Assembly: GCA_003557545.1 (NCBI GenBank)
Contig: PWOD01000224.1
Coordinates: forward strand, 1 to 8,057
Length of the DNA: 8,057 bases
Origin: a bacterium
GTDB lineage: Bacteria; T1Sed10-126
Direction: 5' to 3'
Below, piece by piece: positions 1-6,634 of this stretch. The stretch's first letter is position 1. Each line of letters begins with the position of its first letter. A model generated the notes under the pieces. That model was given only the letters and a program-made list of their open reading frames with translations. It made no database searches and had not been told where the DNA came from. Both the position numbers and the translations under genes were made by a program.

Positions 1-360
1 GAAAACTTTCTTAATGTCTCAGATGAAGAAATAGAAGATGCAAAAGCTGCTTGGTTTTATGCATCCCCTAATGGGAAACATGATATCGGTATATGGGAAG
101 TGGCGCATAAATCATGCTCAATGGATGAAAATAAGGTAGAGGAAAACTTAGAAAATAAGTTAGAGGAAAACTCCGATGAATTCCATATAAGTGAAAAGGC
201 AAAGCGGTTCATGAGTCAGAATAATCTCAATCTCGCATTTCTTCATTTAAATGATATTATAAAATCGGTGGTAGGAACTTACCGATTTAATGCTAGTCTC
301 TCTCATTATGATAATGATCCAACTTTTAAGTATGTGAAAGTTGAAGTTTTCCCAAGCTAG
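1..360 (+). CDS. Unknown acidic protein, 3' part of the gene, ending at TAG
   Basis: The frame is open from the first base of the window, so the true start is probably upstream; GTG at 100 and ATG at 121 are possible internal starts but neither has a convincing ribosome binding site. The visible 119 residues begin ENFLNVSDEEIEDAK, followed by a highly charged stretch with an 8-residue tandem repeat (ENKVEENL then ENKLEENS). A more ordinary alternating region follows, with a hydrophobic helix (LNLAFLHLNDIIKSVV) and a beta-like end (YVKVEVFPS). I recognise no family, signal peptide or membrane segment. It lies just upstream of the replication helicase in the same direction, so it probably belongs to the same operon. 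The oddity is the end: after the TAG the frame stays open for 38 more codons (see 361-477), so this stop may be a nonsense mutation or a read-through codon. Confidence 0.65.
   Translation, partial: ENFLNVSDEEIEDAKAAWFYASPNGKHDIGIWEVAHKSCSMDENKVEENLENKLEENSDEFHISEKAKRFMSQNNLNLAFLHLNDIIKSVVGTYRFNASLSHYDNDPTFKYVKVEVFPS
127..172 (+). repeat. In-frame 24-bp tandem repeat, two copies
   Basis: Bases 127-148 and 151-172 match at 21 of 22 positions, with a period of 24 bases, so exactly eight codons are repeated. The only mismatch (G136 versus T160) changes Val to Leu. The repeat encodes the acidic segment ENKVEENL/ENKLEENS. It looks like a recent replication-slippage duplication in a flexible linker. 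Confidence 0.8.
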
Positions 361-477
361 GTAAATGCTGATACTTCACAGGCTATGGGACTCGAAACTA
401 TGATAGACGATTTATTTCTTGAGAGTCATAAAGAAGAATATGTGAAGTTTGTGATTTTTGTTAGAAACAACAAATAA
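361..477 (+). other. In-frame open extension after a TAG stop (possible read-through or decayed C-terminus)
   Basis: Directly after the TAG at 358-360, the same frame runs for 38 codons to a TAA at 475-477. The translation starts VNADTSQAMGLETMIDDLF and ends YVKFVIFVRNNK, which looks like a helix followed by a beta-strand and fits as a continuation of YVKVEVFPS before the stop. The TAA overlaps the ribosome binding site of the helicase gene (AAAGAGG, 476-482), which is normal operon spacing, whereas a gene ending at 360 would leave the largest gap of the replication block. Alternatives are a nonsense mutation, a sequencing error, or a separate 30-codon gene from ATG 385, which lacks a clear ribosome binding site. 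In AT-rich DNA a 38-codon open stretch can also arise by chance. Confidence 0.5.
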
Positions 478-489
478 AGAGGCAATTGA

Positions 490-2118
490 ATGAAATGGGA
501 TGAGGAAAGGTTAGTTCATTTAATAGAATTAATGTATGCTAATGAAGATGTATTTCAGGCATTTGAAAAGGGTATAAGGGAGAGCGAGAATCTTCTTAAA
601 CCTTTTGAATATCTGTACGAAGAAAATTTTGATAGATATCCTCACCTTCCCATAGCAGAAATTTCTGTAGTTTTTACTATTATCTCAAAATGTATATCTG
701 AATATAATCGGACTCCTGAAAATATAGATTTCCTTAAAAATATTGGAACCGATATATTTGCTACTGTCGAGATACCTAAGTATTCGAAATCAAAAATAGG
801 GAATATCATAAAAAGATGTTGTAAAAACAAAACCCAATTAAGTAACAGGATTGGTGAACAACGGGCAACCGAGATTATGGATCAATTTATTGCTGACTTT
901 TATTTTAAGTCTAAAATTATTAGTTTAGTTCAAACCCATAAGAACGGAGCCTTTAATTTAAGCCCTAAACTACGGAATATGTCAGATATAATCGATGGGT
1001 GTTCACCCGGGGCTCCTCCGGAATACTATGGTTTGGAGTTAGCAGAAACAATGCTGGATGAGGTGGTATCGTCTAAAACAGGATTAGATTTTCTCGAACG
1101 CCTTATGCCGGACGGGTTTGTGTCCGGGGATGTCATTCTATTGGCGGGGCCGACGGGAACGGGTAAAACTACATTCTGTGTTCAGGCGGCAATGGATGTT
1201 GCAGTTGACAATGGAGGGTTCGTAGCCCACTTTACATATGAGGAAGCCTTTGAACGAAAGGCAGACCCGAAGAAAGTGCCTAAAGAAGGTGAAACGAATA
1301 ACCGGTCAGAACTGACGGCTAGGGCCATAGCATGTAAACTGGGTATAAGCAGAACTAGGACTAAGAAGGGGCTAACGAACTTGAGCGAGGCAGAAATAGC
1401 AAATATAAGAGATCTTAGTAGTGGTCCGTGTGGTAGAGATTGGAAGATAATTGATATGACCAAGGCGAAAGGCGCAAAGCAAACTTTTGAAGGCATGAAA
1501 GACAAAGCGCGTAAATGCCATGAAGAAAGGCATATAGATCTTCTAATTATTGATCCTTTCTGGGATTTAGTTATGGTGACCGCTATGTGGGAATATACTA
1601 ATCCGAGCCTTGAGCAGATCCGTTCATGCGCTAATGACATTGCAGCAAAGCTGAAGGATTTTGCTGACGAGCTAGGGGTTCCTATTCTGGTCACGCATCA
1701 GGTATCAGCAGAAGGCGCTAAGGATAATCCCAAAAAGGTTAGCTCATATTGCTTAGCTGAAAGTAGAGTTCTTATGTGGAAGTGGACTGTAGGCCTTGTT
1801 ATGACAAAAATGGATGAAAACAATCAAAATGCTTTGGTTTTTGTAAAAGGCCGCTCACAAGGAGAAGTTGGTGCTTATGAGAAATTATCTTATGACAGGA
1901 AAACAAGTTCTTTTGAACTGAGAAAAGATAATGAAGCGGTCAATAAATTAGACGTAGGAGGTCTGCAAAGTAAAAATATGATAGAAGCTTTTGAAGATAT
2001 CTCCGGTCAAATAGAGTCACAACCCGGGAAATCTGTTGAAGATAGTTCAGGTATACTTGAATCAGAACCTGAGCCTGATGAGTTAGAAATGGATGAAGAA
2101 ACAATTGAATTTAGGTGA
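490..2118 (+). CDS. DnaB-like replicative DNA helicase (RecA-fold ATPase)
   Basis: This 542-residue protein is the likely replication-fork helicase, using ATP to unwind DNA as a ring. The RecA-type core begins near residue 195. It has a Walker A motif GPTGTGKTT (220-228), a following strand with acidic residues FTYEE (248-252, the place of the catalytic Glu in DnaB), a Walker B strand LLIIDP (351-356, Asp355), a sensor-like strand PILVTHQ (398-404), and a late basic motif FVKGRSQG (451-458) where DnaB has its KNR motif. Residues 1-180 are mostly helical and do not look like a primase; they may be the collar or oligomerisation domain, which I cannot identify by sequence. The last 35 residues are very acidic and probably disordered, a possible docking tail. 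Start ATG 490 has AAAGAGG at 476-482. It ends in TGA immediately before the primase start, so the two are translationally coupled. A RadA/KaiC-like role is less likely given the primase and polymerase neighbours. Confidence 0.85.
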   Translation: MKWDEERLVHLIELMYANEDVFQAFEKGIRESENLLKPFEYLYEENFDRYPHLPIAEISVVFTIISKCISEYNRTPENIDFLKNIGTDIFATVEIPKYSKSKIGNIIKRCCKNKTQLSNRIGEQRATEIMDQFIADFYFKSKIISLVQTHKNGAFNLSPKLRNMSDIIDGCSPGAPPEYYGLELAETMLDEVVSSKTGLDFLERLMPDGFVSGDVILLAGPTGTGKTTFCVQAAMDVAVDNGGFVAHFTYEEAFERKADPKKVPKEGETNNRSELTARAIACKLGISRTRTKKGLTNLSEAEIANIRDLSSGPCGRDWKIIDMTKAKGAKQTFEGMKDKARKCHEERHIDLLIIDPFWDLVMVTAMWEYTNPSLEQIRSCANDIAAKLKDFADELGVPILVTHQVSAEGAKDNPKKVSSYCLAESRVLMWKWTVGLVMTKMDENNQNALVFVKGRSQGEVGAYEKLSYDRKTSSFELRKDNEAVNKLDVGGLQSKNMIEAFEDISGQIESQPGKSVEDSSGILESEPEPDELEMDEETIEFR

Positions 2119-2121
2119 GTG

Positions 2122-3165
2122 ATGCTTAATGAAAAACTATATAAACGTATAGAAAAAGTTTTTGAACAAAAACCTGGCATTATCAACGAAGGTATGGAAG
2201 CTGAGTATAAAACTACACGTCTACGGGATGGAAGTTTTAAAGCCAAGGTAGAGGTGTTTGGGGAAGCTTATACTGTAAATTGCCGATTCTGTGGAGATAC
2301 AAGGGAAAGACTTAACATATCTTATACCTATGGCTTGGAATTGGTAAAAGACGGTAAGGTAATAAAGTTTCCCCACAGCTGGATTTGCTATAATGAAACA
2401 CAATGCGCTAATGGTAATGAACCAAGGAAAAAGAAAAATAGGCACGAACTCTATGAAGCTCTGATAGCAGGAGAACCGTTAAGGGTTGATGATAGGCATT
2501 TGCAAAAAGCTAAGAAAGAAAAAAGTGATTCGCAAAGGCCTTTACCCTATAATATGGTACCTATTGCTAATCTCCTAGATTCTCATGAGGCCAGGTCATA
2601 TTTATTAAATCGAGGAATTAATAGTGGTATTATACGGGAGGCAAATGTCCAGTACATAAAATGGGACCCTTCACCTATTTTGAAGGGAAGGATATTTTTT
2701 CCGGCTTATAGTGTGGAGGATCCCAAAGACTGTATAGGAGGACAGGCCAGGTATATAGAAGATGATGGCAGCGGTATTAAATATTATACTGTCAATAAGT
2801 TGCCGTCTCGTTCCCTGTATGGCTACCATCGATTAAAGGATAAAAATTTTGCAGTGGTAGTGGAAGGACCGTTAGATGTTTTAGCTTTGAAAGGATATGG
2901 TTTGGGGATTTATAGCTGTGCAATTACTAGAAATCAGTTAAAATTACTTAGCAAATTTAAGACAATTGTTATAGCACTAGATCCAGATTTGAAAGAAAAG
3001 AATGAATCAATGTTTGGCAGACTTCAGCGTCAGATAATAGAGCTTAAGTCTGCATCTAATGTTTATCAACTAACACTACCCGACGGGTATGACCCTGGTG
3101 ATCTGGGTTTTAGGGAAATGTTTAAATTAATAAAAAAACAATTTGGTATAATTTGGAAGGTGTGA
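2122..3165 (+). CDS. DnaG-like DNA primase with TOPRIM domain
   Basis: This 347-residue protein probably makes RNA primers for the fork. The N-terminal part has Cys54-x2-Cys57 and, about 30 residues later, Cys89-x5-Cys95 with His85 nearby, a likely zinc-binding domain of the primase type though not of standard spacing. A middle region (about 145-235) contains RGI and KGRIFFP, the usual lead-in of the DnaG catalytic core. The TOPRIM fold follows: AVVVEGPLDVLAL with Glu248 and Asp252, then IVIALDPD with Asp287 and Asp289, the metal-binding DxD. The end has LPDGYDPGDLG, like the DnaG 'P.G.DP.D' segment. At 347 residues it is far shorter than bacterial DnaG (around 600) and lacks a helicase-binding domain. 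I chose ATG 2122 over GTG 2119, because AGGTGA (2113-2118) is already very close. It follows the helicase stop codon with almost no gap. Confidence 0.85.
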   Translation: MLNEKLYKRIEKVFEQKPGIINEGMEAEYKTTRLRDGSFKAKVEVFGEAYTVNCRFCGDTRERLNISYTYGLELVKDGKVIKFPHSWICYNETQCANGNEPRKKKNRHELYEALIAGEPLRVDDRHLQKAKKEKSDSQRPLPYNMVPIANLLDSHEARSYLLNRGINSGIIREANVQYIKWDPSPILKGRIFFPAYSVEDPKDCIGGQARYIEDDGSGIKYYTVNKLPSRSLYGYHRLKDKNFAVVVEGPLDVLALKGYGLGIYSCAITRNQLKLLSKFKTIVIALDPDLKEKNESMFGRLQRQIIELKSASNVYQLTLPDGYDPGDLGFREMFKLIKKQFGIIWKV

Positions 3166-3166
3166 A

Positions 3167-3262
3167 ATGTTAATACGAGTAAATAAAGTAATGAAAGGGG
3201 AAGTTAAAAATGTTTTAATTAATGTTGATCACATTATTGAAGTTGAACCTATGAAACCTTAA
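3167..3262 (+). CDS. Small 31-residue protein, FlbD-like in appearance
   Basis: A short open frame fills most of the gap between the primase and the next gene: ATG at 3167, TAA at 3260-3262, 31 codons, beginning MLIRVNKVMKGE and ending VDHIIEVEPMKP. A good ribosome binding site, GGAAGGTG (3155-3162), precedes the ATG at normal spacing and overlaps the primase stop. The pattern (short beta-strand, turn, strand with 'I.V..DHI..VE') resembles very small phage proteins of the FlbD-like beta type ('N.d.I..ie'), a family whose function in phages is not known to me. The resemblance is by eye only and the protein is short, so it could be a non-functional open frame, but the position and ribosome binding site favour a real gene. 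Confidence 0.55.
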   Translation: MLIRVNKVMKGEVKNVLINVDHIIEVEPMKP

Positions 3263-3279
3263 CTTAATGGAGAAAACTT

Positions 3280-3723
3280 ATGGGAGTATGTAAAGTTTGT
3301 GATGGTAAAGGAGAAGTGAATGATTTTCATCCTGAATTTAAAAAAGAATTAAAATCCAAATCTAAAAAAGAAGTAGCAGAATACAAAAAAGCATTGAAGA
3401 AAAATGTAATGGCTCCTTGGATAATAAAGATTCCTTGTTTAGCTTGTGCTAAAACAGGTCAGGATTTGAAGGTAGATAAAGCCACATGGGAGAAAATAAG
3501 GAAGTGGGAAAATGAAGTCAACAAGTGGAAGGATGTAACTGCCAATACCCCACGGATATGGATTGTAGTTTATGAAACTATCAGCAATTTTGGCTTTGAT
3601 GAGTATATTAAAAATGTAGGATTTGAACCTCCATTTGAGCAGTACTGCAGCAAGAAAAATAAGTGCTTTATCTTGGATCTAACGGATATGACTATAACAG
3701 GGATTGGCAATTTAGATAAGTGA
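3280..3723 (+). CDS. Small zinc-binding protein with split DnaJ-like CxxC pairs
   Basis: The 147-residue protein has two motifs of the DnaJ zinc-centre type: CKVCDGKGE (Cys4, Cys7) at the very start and CLACAKTGQ (Cys53, Cys56). Together these four cysteines could bind one zinc ion. Between them lies a long lysine-rich helix (about residues 18-42), a longer insert than in DnaJ. Residues 65-147 form a second part (Trp-rich helix WEKIRKWENEVNKW, then IWIVVYETISNFGFDEYI and a C-terminal CFILDLTDMTITGIG) that I do not recognise. It has no J domain, so it is not a chaperone DnaJ; zinc-mediated binding to DNA or to a replication protein is an inference from the position between primase and polymerase. 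The ATG at 3280 has TGGAGA at 3268-3273. The stop TGA is 28 bases before the polymerase start. Confidence 0.75.
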   Translation: MGVCKVCDGKGEVNDFHPEFKKELKSKSKKEVAEYKKALKKNVMAPWIIKIPCLACAKTGQDLKVDKATWEKIRKWENEVNKWKDVTANTPRIWIVVYETISNFGFDEYIKNVGFEPPFEQYCSKKNKCFILDLTDMTITGIGNLDK

Positions 3724-3740
3724 AACCGGTTATTTTATGT

Positions 3741-3746
3741 AGGTGA
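3741..3746 (+). promoter_or_regulatory. Ribosome binding site that fixes the polymerase start
   Basis: AGGTGA ends five bases before ATG 3752. The in-frame GTG at 3743 lies inside this site and so cannot be the start that it serves. This sets the polymerase at 940 residues. Confidence 0.7.
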
Positions 3747-3751
3747 AGTTA

Positions 3752-6574
3752 ATGAAAATGAAGCAATTCGCGACGAAAATATTGCAAAAAGAAATTGAAG
3801 GTATTGGAAAACCAGAATTAATAGATACGGTAGCTGCCTATTATGATGAGACTGTGCTCAGAACGGCGTTACGTATGTTTTTTGACCCATCTTTGGTGGT
3901 TAGGCTGTCACCCCCCAAAAGTCCAGCTTATGCTGATACGTGGCTTCCTGGCCGCTCTCTGACAACGACAGGGCTACAGGACTGCGATAAGGGTATGATG
4001 ATTATCAGTAAAACTGTTACAGAGGAGGACCAAGCCAGAAAACACATTCTGTCTGGTGATTCATCGCTTCAGTTTTTTCAACTTCTGAAAGATACTGGAA
4101 TAGATTTAAATGACATCTACTTTACTTCAGCGTTTAAATTCAAATCTGATGATAATAAACCACCTAATTGGAAACGGGAGATAGCTCTATTTTTTCTCTA
4201 CCACGAAATCAAGGCAGTAAATCCTGAGTATATATTACTTTTGGGGACAGTTCCTTCGGTAGTTATTTTAGGTGACATACTTAAAAATACACGAGGAATT
4301 TTAAAAGAAATAGAGTTTGAATTTACAGATAAACCAATTAAGGTGTACACAACTAAAGATCCCTTTAATGTGTTAGAAAGTTCCCCTTATGAGCTGCCGG
4401 GACTCAGAGCAGATCTACAGCAATTTAGACATATCACAAAAACAGGAAGCATGAAAGAGATACCTCCTCTTAAGCATAAAGTAATTCAAAGCGAGGAAGG
4501 TGTAGTGGAAGTTATTAAAAGCATCAAAAGTGGTAGTATAGTGTCCTTGGATTCTGAGTGGGGTTATGATGGTGAAGGAGACGGCTGGCTTAGGGGTGTT
4601 CAGCTGTCGTGGAAGAAGAACGAAGCAGTATTTATTGAAGTAAATGCTGCCATAGATGATCCCGCCGAGAAGGGCGAAGAAGTTATCAATGCAAAAAAAC
4701 TAGGTAACATACTGGACAAAGCGTGTAAGCATAAAAAATTTAAACTAATAGGGCACAATCTCCGGTCTGATGCACGGATTATGCAAGACGTGCTGAGGTT
4801 TAATCCAATAGAATATGTCTTCCACGACACTATGGCAGCAGACCACCTAATCGAATGTCAACGACCCCATGGTTTAAACGACTGCATTCTCAGGGATACG
4901 GATTTAGGAGTATATGATGATGAATTAAATAAGTATATATCAGAAAGCCCTATTGATGAGAAGAAGTATGGTTATGGATTTATCCCGACGGAGGTATTAG
5001 TCCCATATGCATGTAGGGATGCCGAGGCTCTCCTGAGATTGTACGAGGTGCAGGATAAGGAAATTAAAGGAAAGCAAAGAGAGTTATTCTACAACCTAAT
5101 TATGCCGTCCCAAGCAGCACTTCTTGAATGTGAAACAACAGGGTTTAAATTAGATGTTGAAACTATAAAAGAATTTACAGATATTTTCAAACAGAAGTCA
5201 GAAGAGATAGAACAGCAACTTGAAATAATAGCTGAAGACTACGGTATGGAAAAATTTAATCCAAATAGTACAAATCAGGTTAAAGAGTTGTTGTTCGATA
5301 AGCTGGGTTTGGAGCCATTAAAAACTACCAAAGCTTATAGGGAGAAATCATGGAGCGAGGTGAAAAATTTGTCAGAAGAAGAAAAAGCAAAAAAGAAAAT
5401 TTCACCAAGCACAGATAAAGTCACATTAACGGTTCTACGTAATAAGCATGAAGCAGTTGATTTAATGTTTAGGTATAGGAAAATTGATTACCAATCGAAG
5501 AATCTGTTTAAACCATATTCAATAGATGAAAATGGGAAATTAAAACCTGAGGAGAAAAGTCTTTTGGGGTATATGGATAAGGATGGGTTTATTAGGCCGT
5601 CTGTTAATGATACCATTGATACTGGCAGAAGAAGCACCAGGAGTCCCAATCTCCAGAATATGGCAGGTAAAGAAGTAGTAGCATTATATAAAGCAGCAAG
5701 AATGGAGGATCATAAGCATCTTCGCTCTGCGATTACAAGTCCTGAAAAATATTTATTTGGTTACGCCGATTTAAATTCAGCTGAAATGTTTGTTATGGCG
5801 GAACTTTCAGGCGATGAAAATCTAAAGAAGGTGCTGTATGACCCAGCAAAAGATTTTCACAGCTCCAATGCTATTCTGATTTTCAATCTCCCCTATAAAG
5901 AAGAATACGGGGATATGAGGAAATGGCTGGAGGAAGAAGTACCAGAAGGGGAGCTGAAAAGGTCTTCAGCAAAGGCTACTGGGTTTGGGTGGAGCTATGG
6001 TATATACCCAAAAAGGCTACACCAGGACATGTTGTCCCTGGAAATACCAGCTACAGTAGACCAGTGCCGAGGATGGCTGGAATCATTTGATACGAAGTAT
6101 AGTCAAGTGGTTGAGTTCTTTAAAATAGCCGCTGATAGGGTTAATAATGAAGGGTTTGTAGAAAACCCATTTGGAAGAAGAAGGAATCTATATTATTTGG
6201 CGGATGAAGGAGCCCTCGCGCATCAGGGGCGGGCTGCTGGAAATTTCCTTATCCAATCCACAGTAGCCGACCTAACAAGAAGTATAATGATAAAAGCACG
6301 TGAAGTGAGAGATAAAGAAAAAATTGATGCGCGCCTTAGCCTGGATCAGCATGATGCAGTTACTTTTTATGTCAATGTCAAAGATGTGGGGCCGTTTATT
6401 GATGTTCTTCTACCCCAAGCTTTTGACATCCCAATACCACAAATAGATTTAAAGCTGGATTATGGTATTGAAAATTTAGGAATTTCTTGGTCAGTCCCTG
6501 ACTCAAAAGAAGAATTAATTGATTGGGGAGTTTCGGAAGAAGATTATGAAAAATATGGTAAATTTTTTACTTAA
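3752..6574 (+). CDS. Family A DNA polymerase with N-terminal UDG-like domain and 3'-5' exonuclease
   Basis: The 940-residue protein is the replicative DNA polymerase of this element. Residues about 40-230 resemble family 4/5 uracil-DNA glycosylases: SGDSSLQFFQLLKDTGID, DIYFTSAFKF, then EI..VNPEYILLLGTVPS. The GEAPG-type motif and the final HPS motif are not preserved (IISKTVTEED and TTKDPFNVL stand in their places), so base excision is doubtful. The exonuclease is intact: LDSEW (Asp267, Glu269), GHNLRSDARIM (Asp340), YACRDAEA (Tyr419, Asp423). Polymerase motif A is YADLNSAEMF (Asp673, Glu678), motif B is RSSAKATGFGWSYG (Arg737, Lys741, Phe745, Tyr749), motif C is DQHDAV (His867, Asp868, with Ala869 where most relatives have Glu). 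Residues 500-660 hold a thumb-like helical part and TGRRSTRSPNLQN. It ends in TAA, without a clear terminator directly behind. I recall similar UDG-polymerase fusions in SPO1-related phages, but cannot check this. Confidence 0.93.
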   Translation: MKMKQFATKILQKEIEGIGKPELIDTVAAYYDETVLRTALRMFFDPSLVVRLSPPKSPAYADTWLPGRSLTTTGLQDCDKGMMIISKTVTEEDQARKHILSGDSSLQFFQLLKDTGIDLNDIYFTSAFKFKSDDNKPPNWKREIALFFLYHEIKAVNPEYILLLGTVPSVVILGDILKNTRGILKEIEFEFTDKPIKVYTTKDPFNVLESSPYELPGLRADLQQFRHITKTGSMKEIPPLKHKVIQSEEGVVEVIKSIKSGSIVSLDSEWGYDGEGDGWLRGVQLSWKKNEAVFIEVNAAIDDPAEKGEEVINAKKLGNILDKACKHKKFKLIGHNLRSDARIMQDVLRFNPIEYVFHDTMAADHLIECQRPHGLNDCILRDTDLGVYDDELNKYISESPIDEKKYGYGFIPTEVLVPYACRDAEALLRLYEVQDKEIKGKQRELFYNLIMPSQAALLECETTGFKLDVETIKEFTDIFKQKSEEIEQQLEIIAEDYGMEKFNPNSTNQVKELLFDKLGLEPLKTTKAYREKSWSEVKNLSEEEKAKKKISPSTDKVTLTVLRNKHEAVDLMFRYRKIDYQSKNLFKPYSIDENGKLKPEEKSLLGYMDKDGFIRPSVNDTIDTGRRSTRSPNLQNMAGKEVVALYKAARMEDHKHLRSAITSPEKYLFGYADLNSAEMFVMAELSGDENLKKVLYDPAKDFHSSNAILIFNLPYKEEYGDMRKWLEEEVPEGELKRSSAKATGFGWSYGIYPKRLHQDMLSLEIPATVDQCRGWLESFDTKYSQVVEFFKIAADRVNNEGFVENPFGRRRNLYYLADEGALAHQGRAAGNFLIQSTVADLTRSIMIKAREVRDKEKIDARLSLDQHDAVTFYVNVKDVGPFIDVLLPQAFDIPIPQIDLKLDYGIENLGISWSVPDSKEELIDWGVSEEDYEKYGKFFT

Positions 6575-6576
6575 CC

Positions 6577-6598
6577 TGCAGATGGTTTGAGCTCTGCA
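6577..6598 (+). repeat. Small inverted repeat after the polymerase gene
   Basis: TGCAGA (6577-6582) and TCTGCA (6593-6598) are perfect complements around a 10-base loop, three bases after the polymerase stop. The stem is only six pairs and the bases behind it are not a clean T-run, so it is at best a weak terminator or an RNA-stabilising hairpin. Confidence 0.35.
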
Positions 6599-6622
6599 TT
6601 ACTTCTAATTTTACTCAAAACT

Positions 6623-6630
6623 AAGGAGAT
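6623..6630 (+). promoter_or_regulatory. Ribosome binding site that fixes the start of the GIY-YIG-type gene
   Basis: AAGGAGAT is a near-perfect Shine-Dalgarno sequence four bases before ATG 6635. It rules out the upstream in-frame ATG at 6587, which would add 16 residues that do not belong to the domain. Confidence 0.8.
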
Positions 6631-6634
6631 TATT

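Noticed and set aside
385-477. Separate 30-codon gene from ATG 385
   Set aside because: No ribosome binding site at proper spacing is seen, and the frame is continuous with the gene upstream; an extension past TAG explains it better.
1182-1694. 170-codon open frame on the minus strand inside the helicase gene
   Set aside because: It lies fully under the well-supported helicase with Walker motifs, has no ribosome binding site, and its translation is Ser/Leu-rich as expected of an antisense shadow.
2526-2553. TATAAT-like -10 at 2548-2553 within the primase gene
   Set aside because: The -35 at proper spacing (GTGATT) is poor and the site is inside a coding region; AT-rich genes contain such matches by chance.
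3869-4441. Active uracil-DNA glycosylase
   Set aside because: The fold seems present, but the motifs that carry the catalytic residues are not preserved, so activity is not claimed.
6587-6634. Longer form of the GIY-YIG-type protein starting at ATG 6587
   Set aside because: The strong AAGGAGAT at 6623-6630 serves ATG 6635, and the extra 16 residues do not fit the domain.
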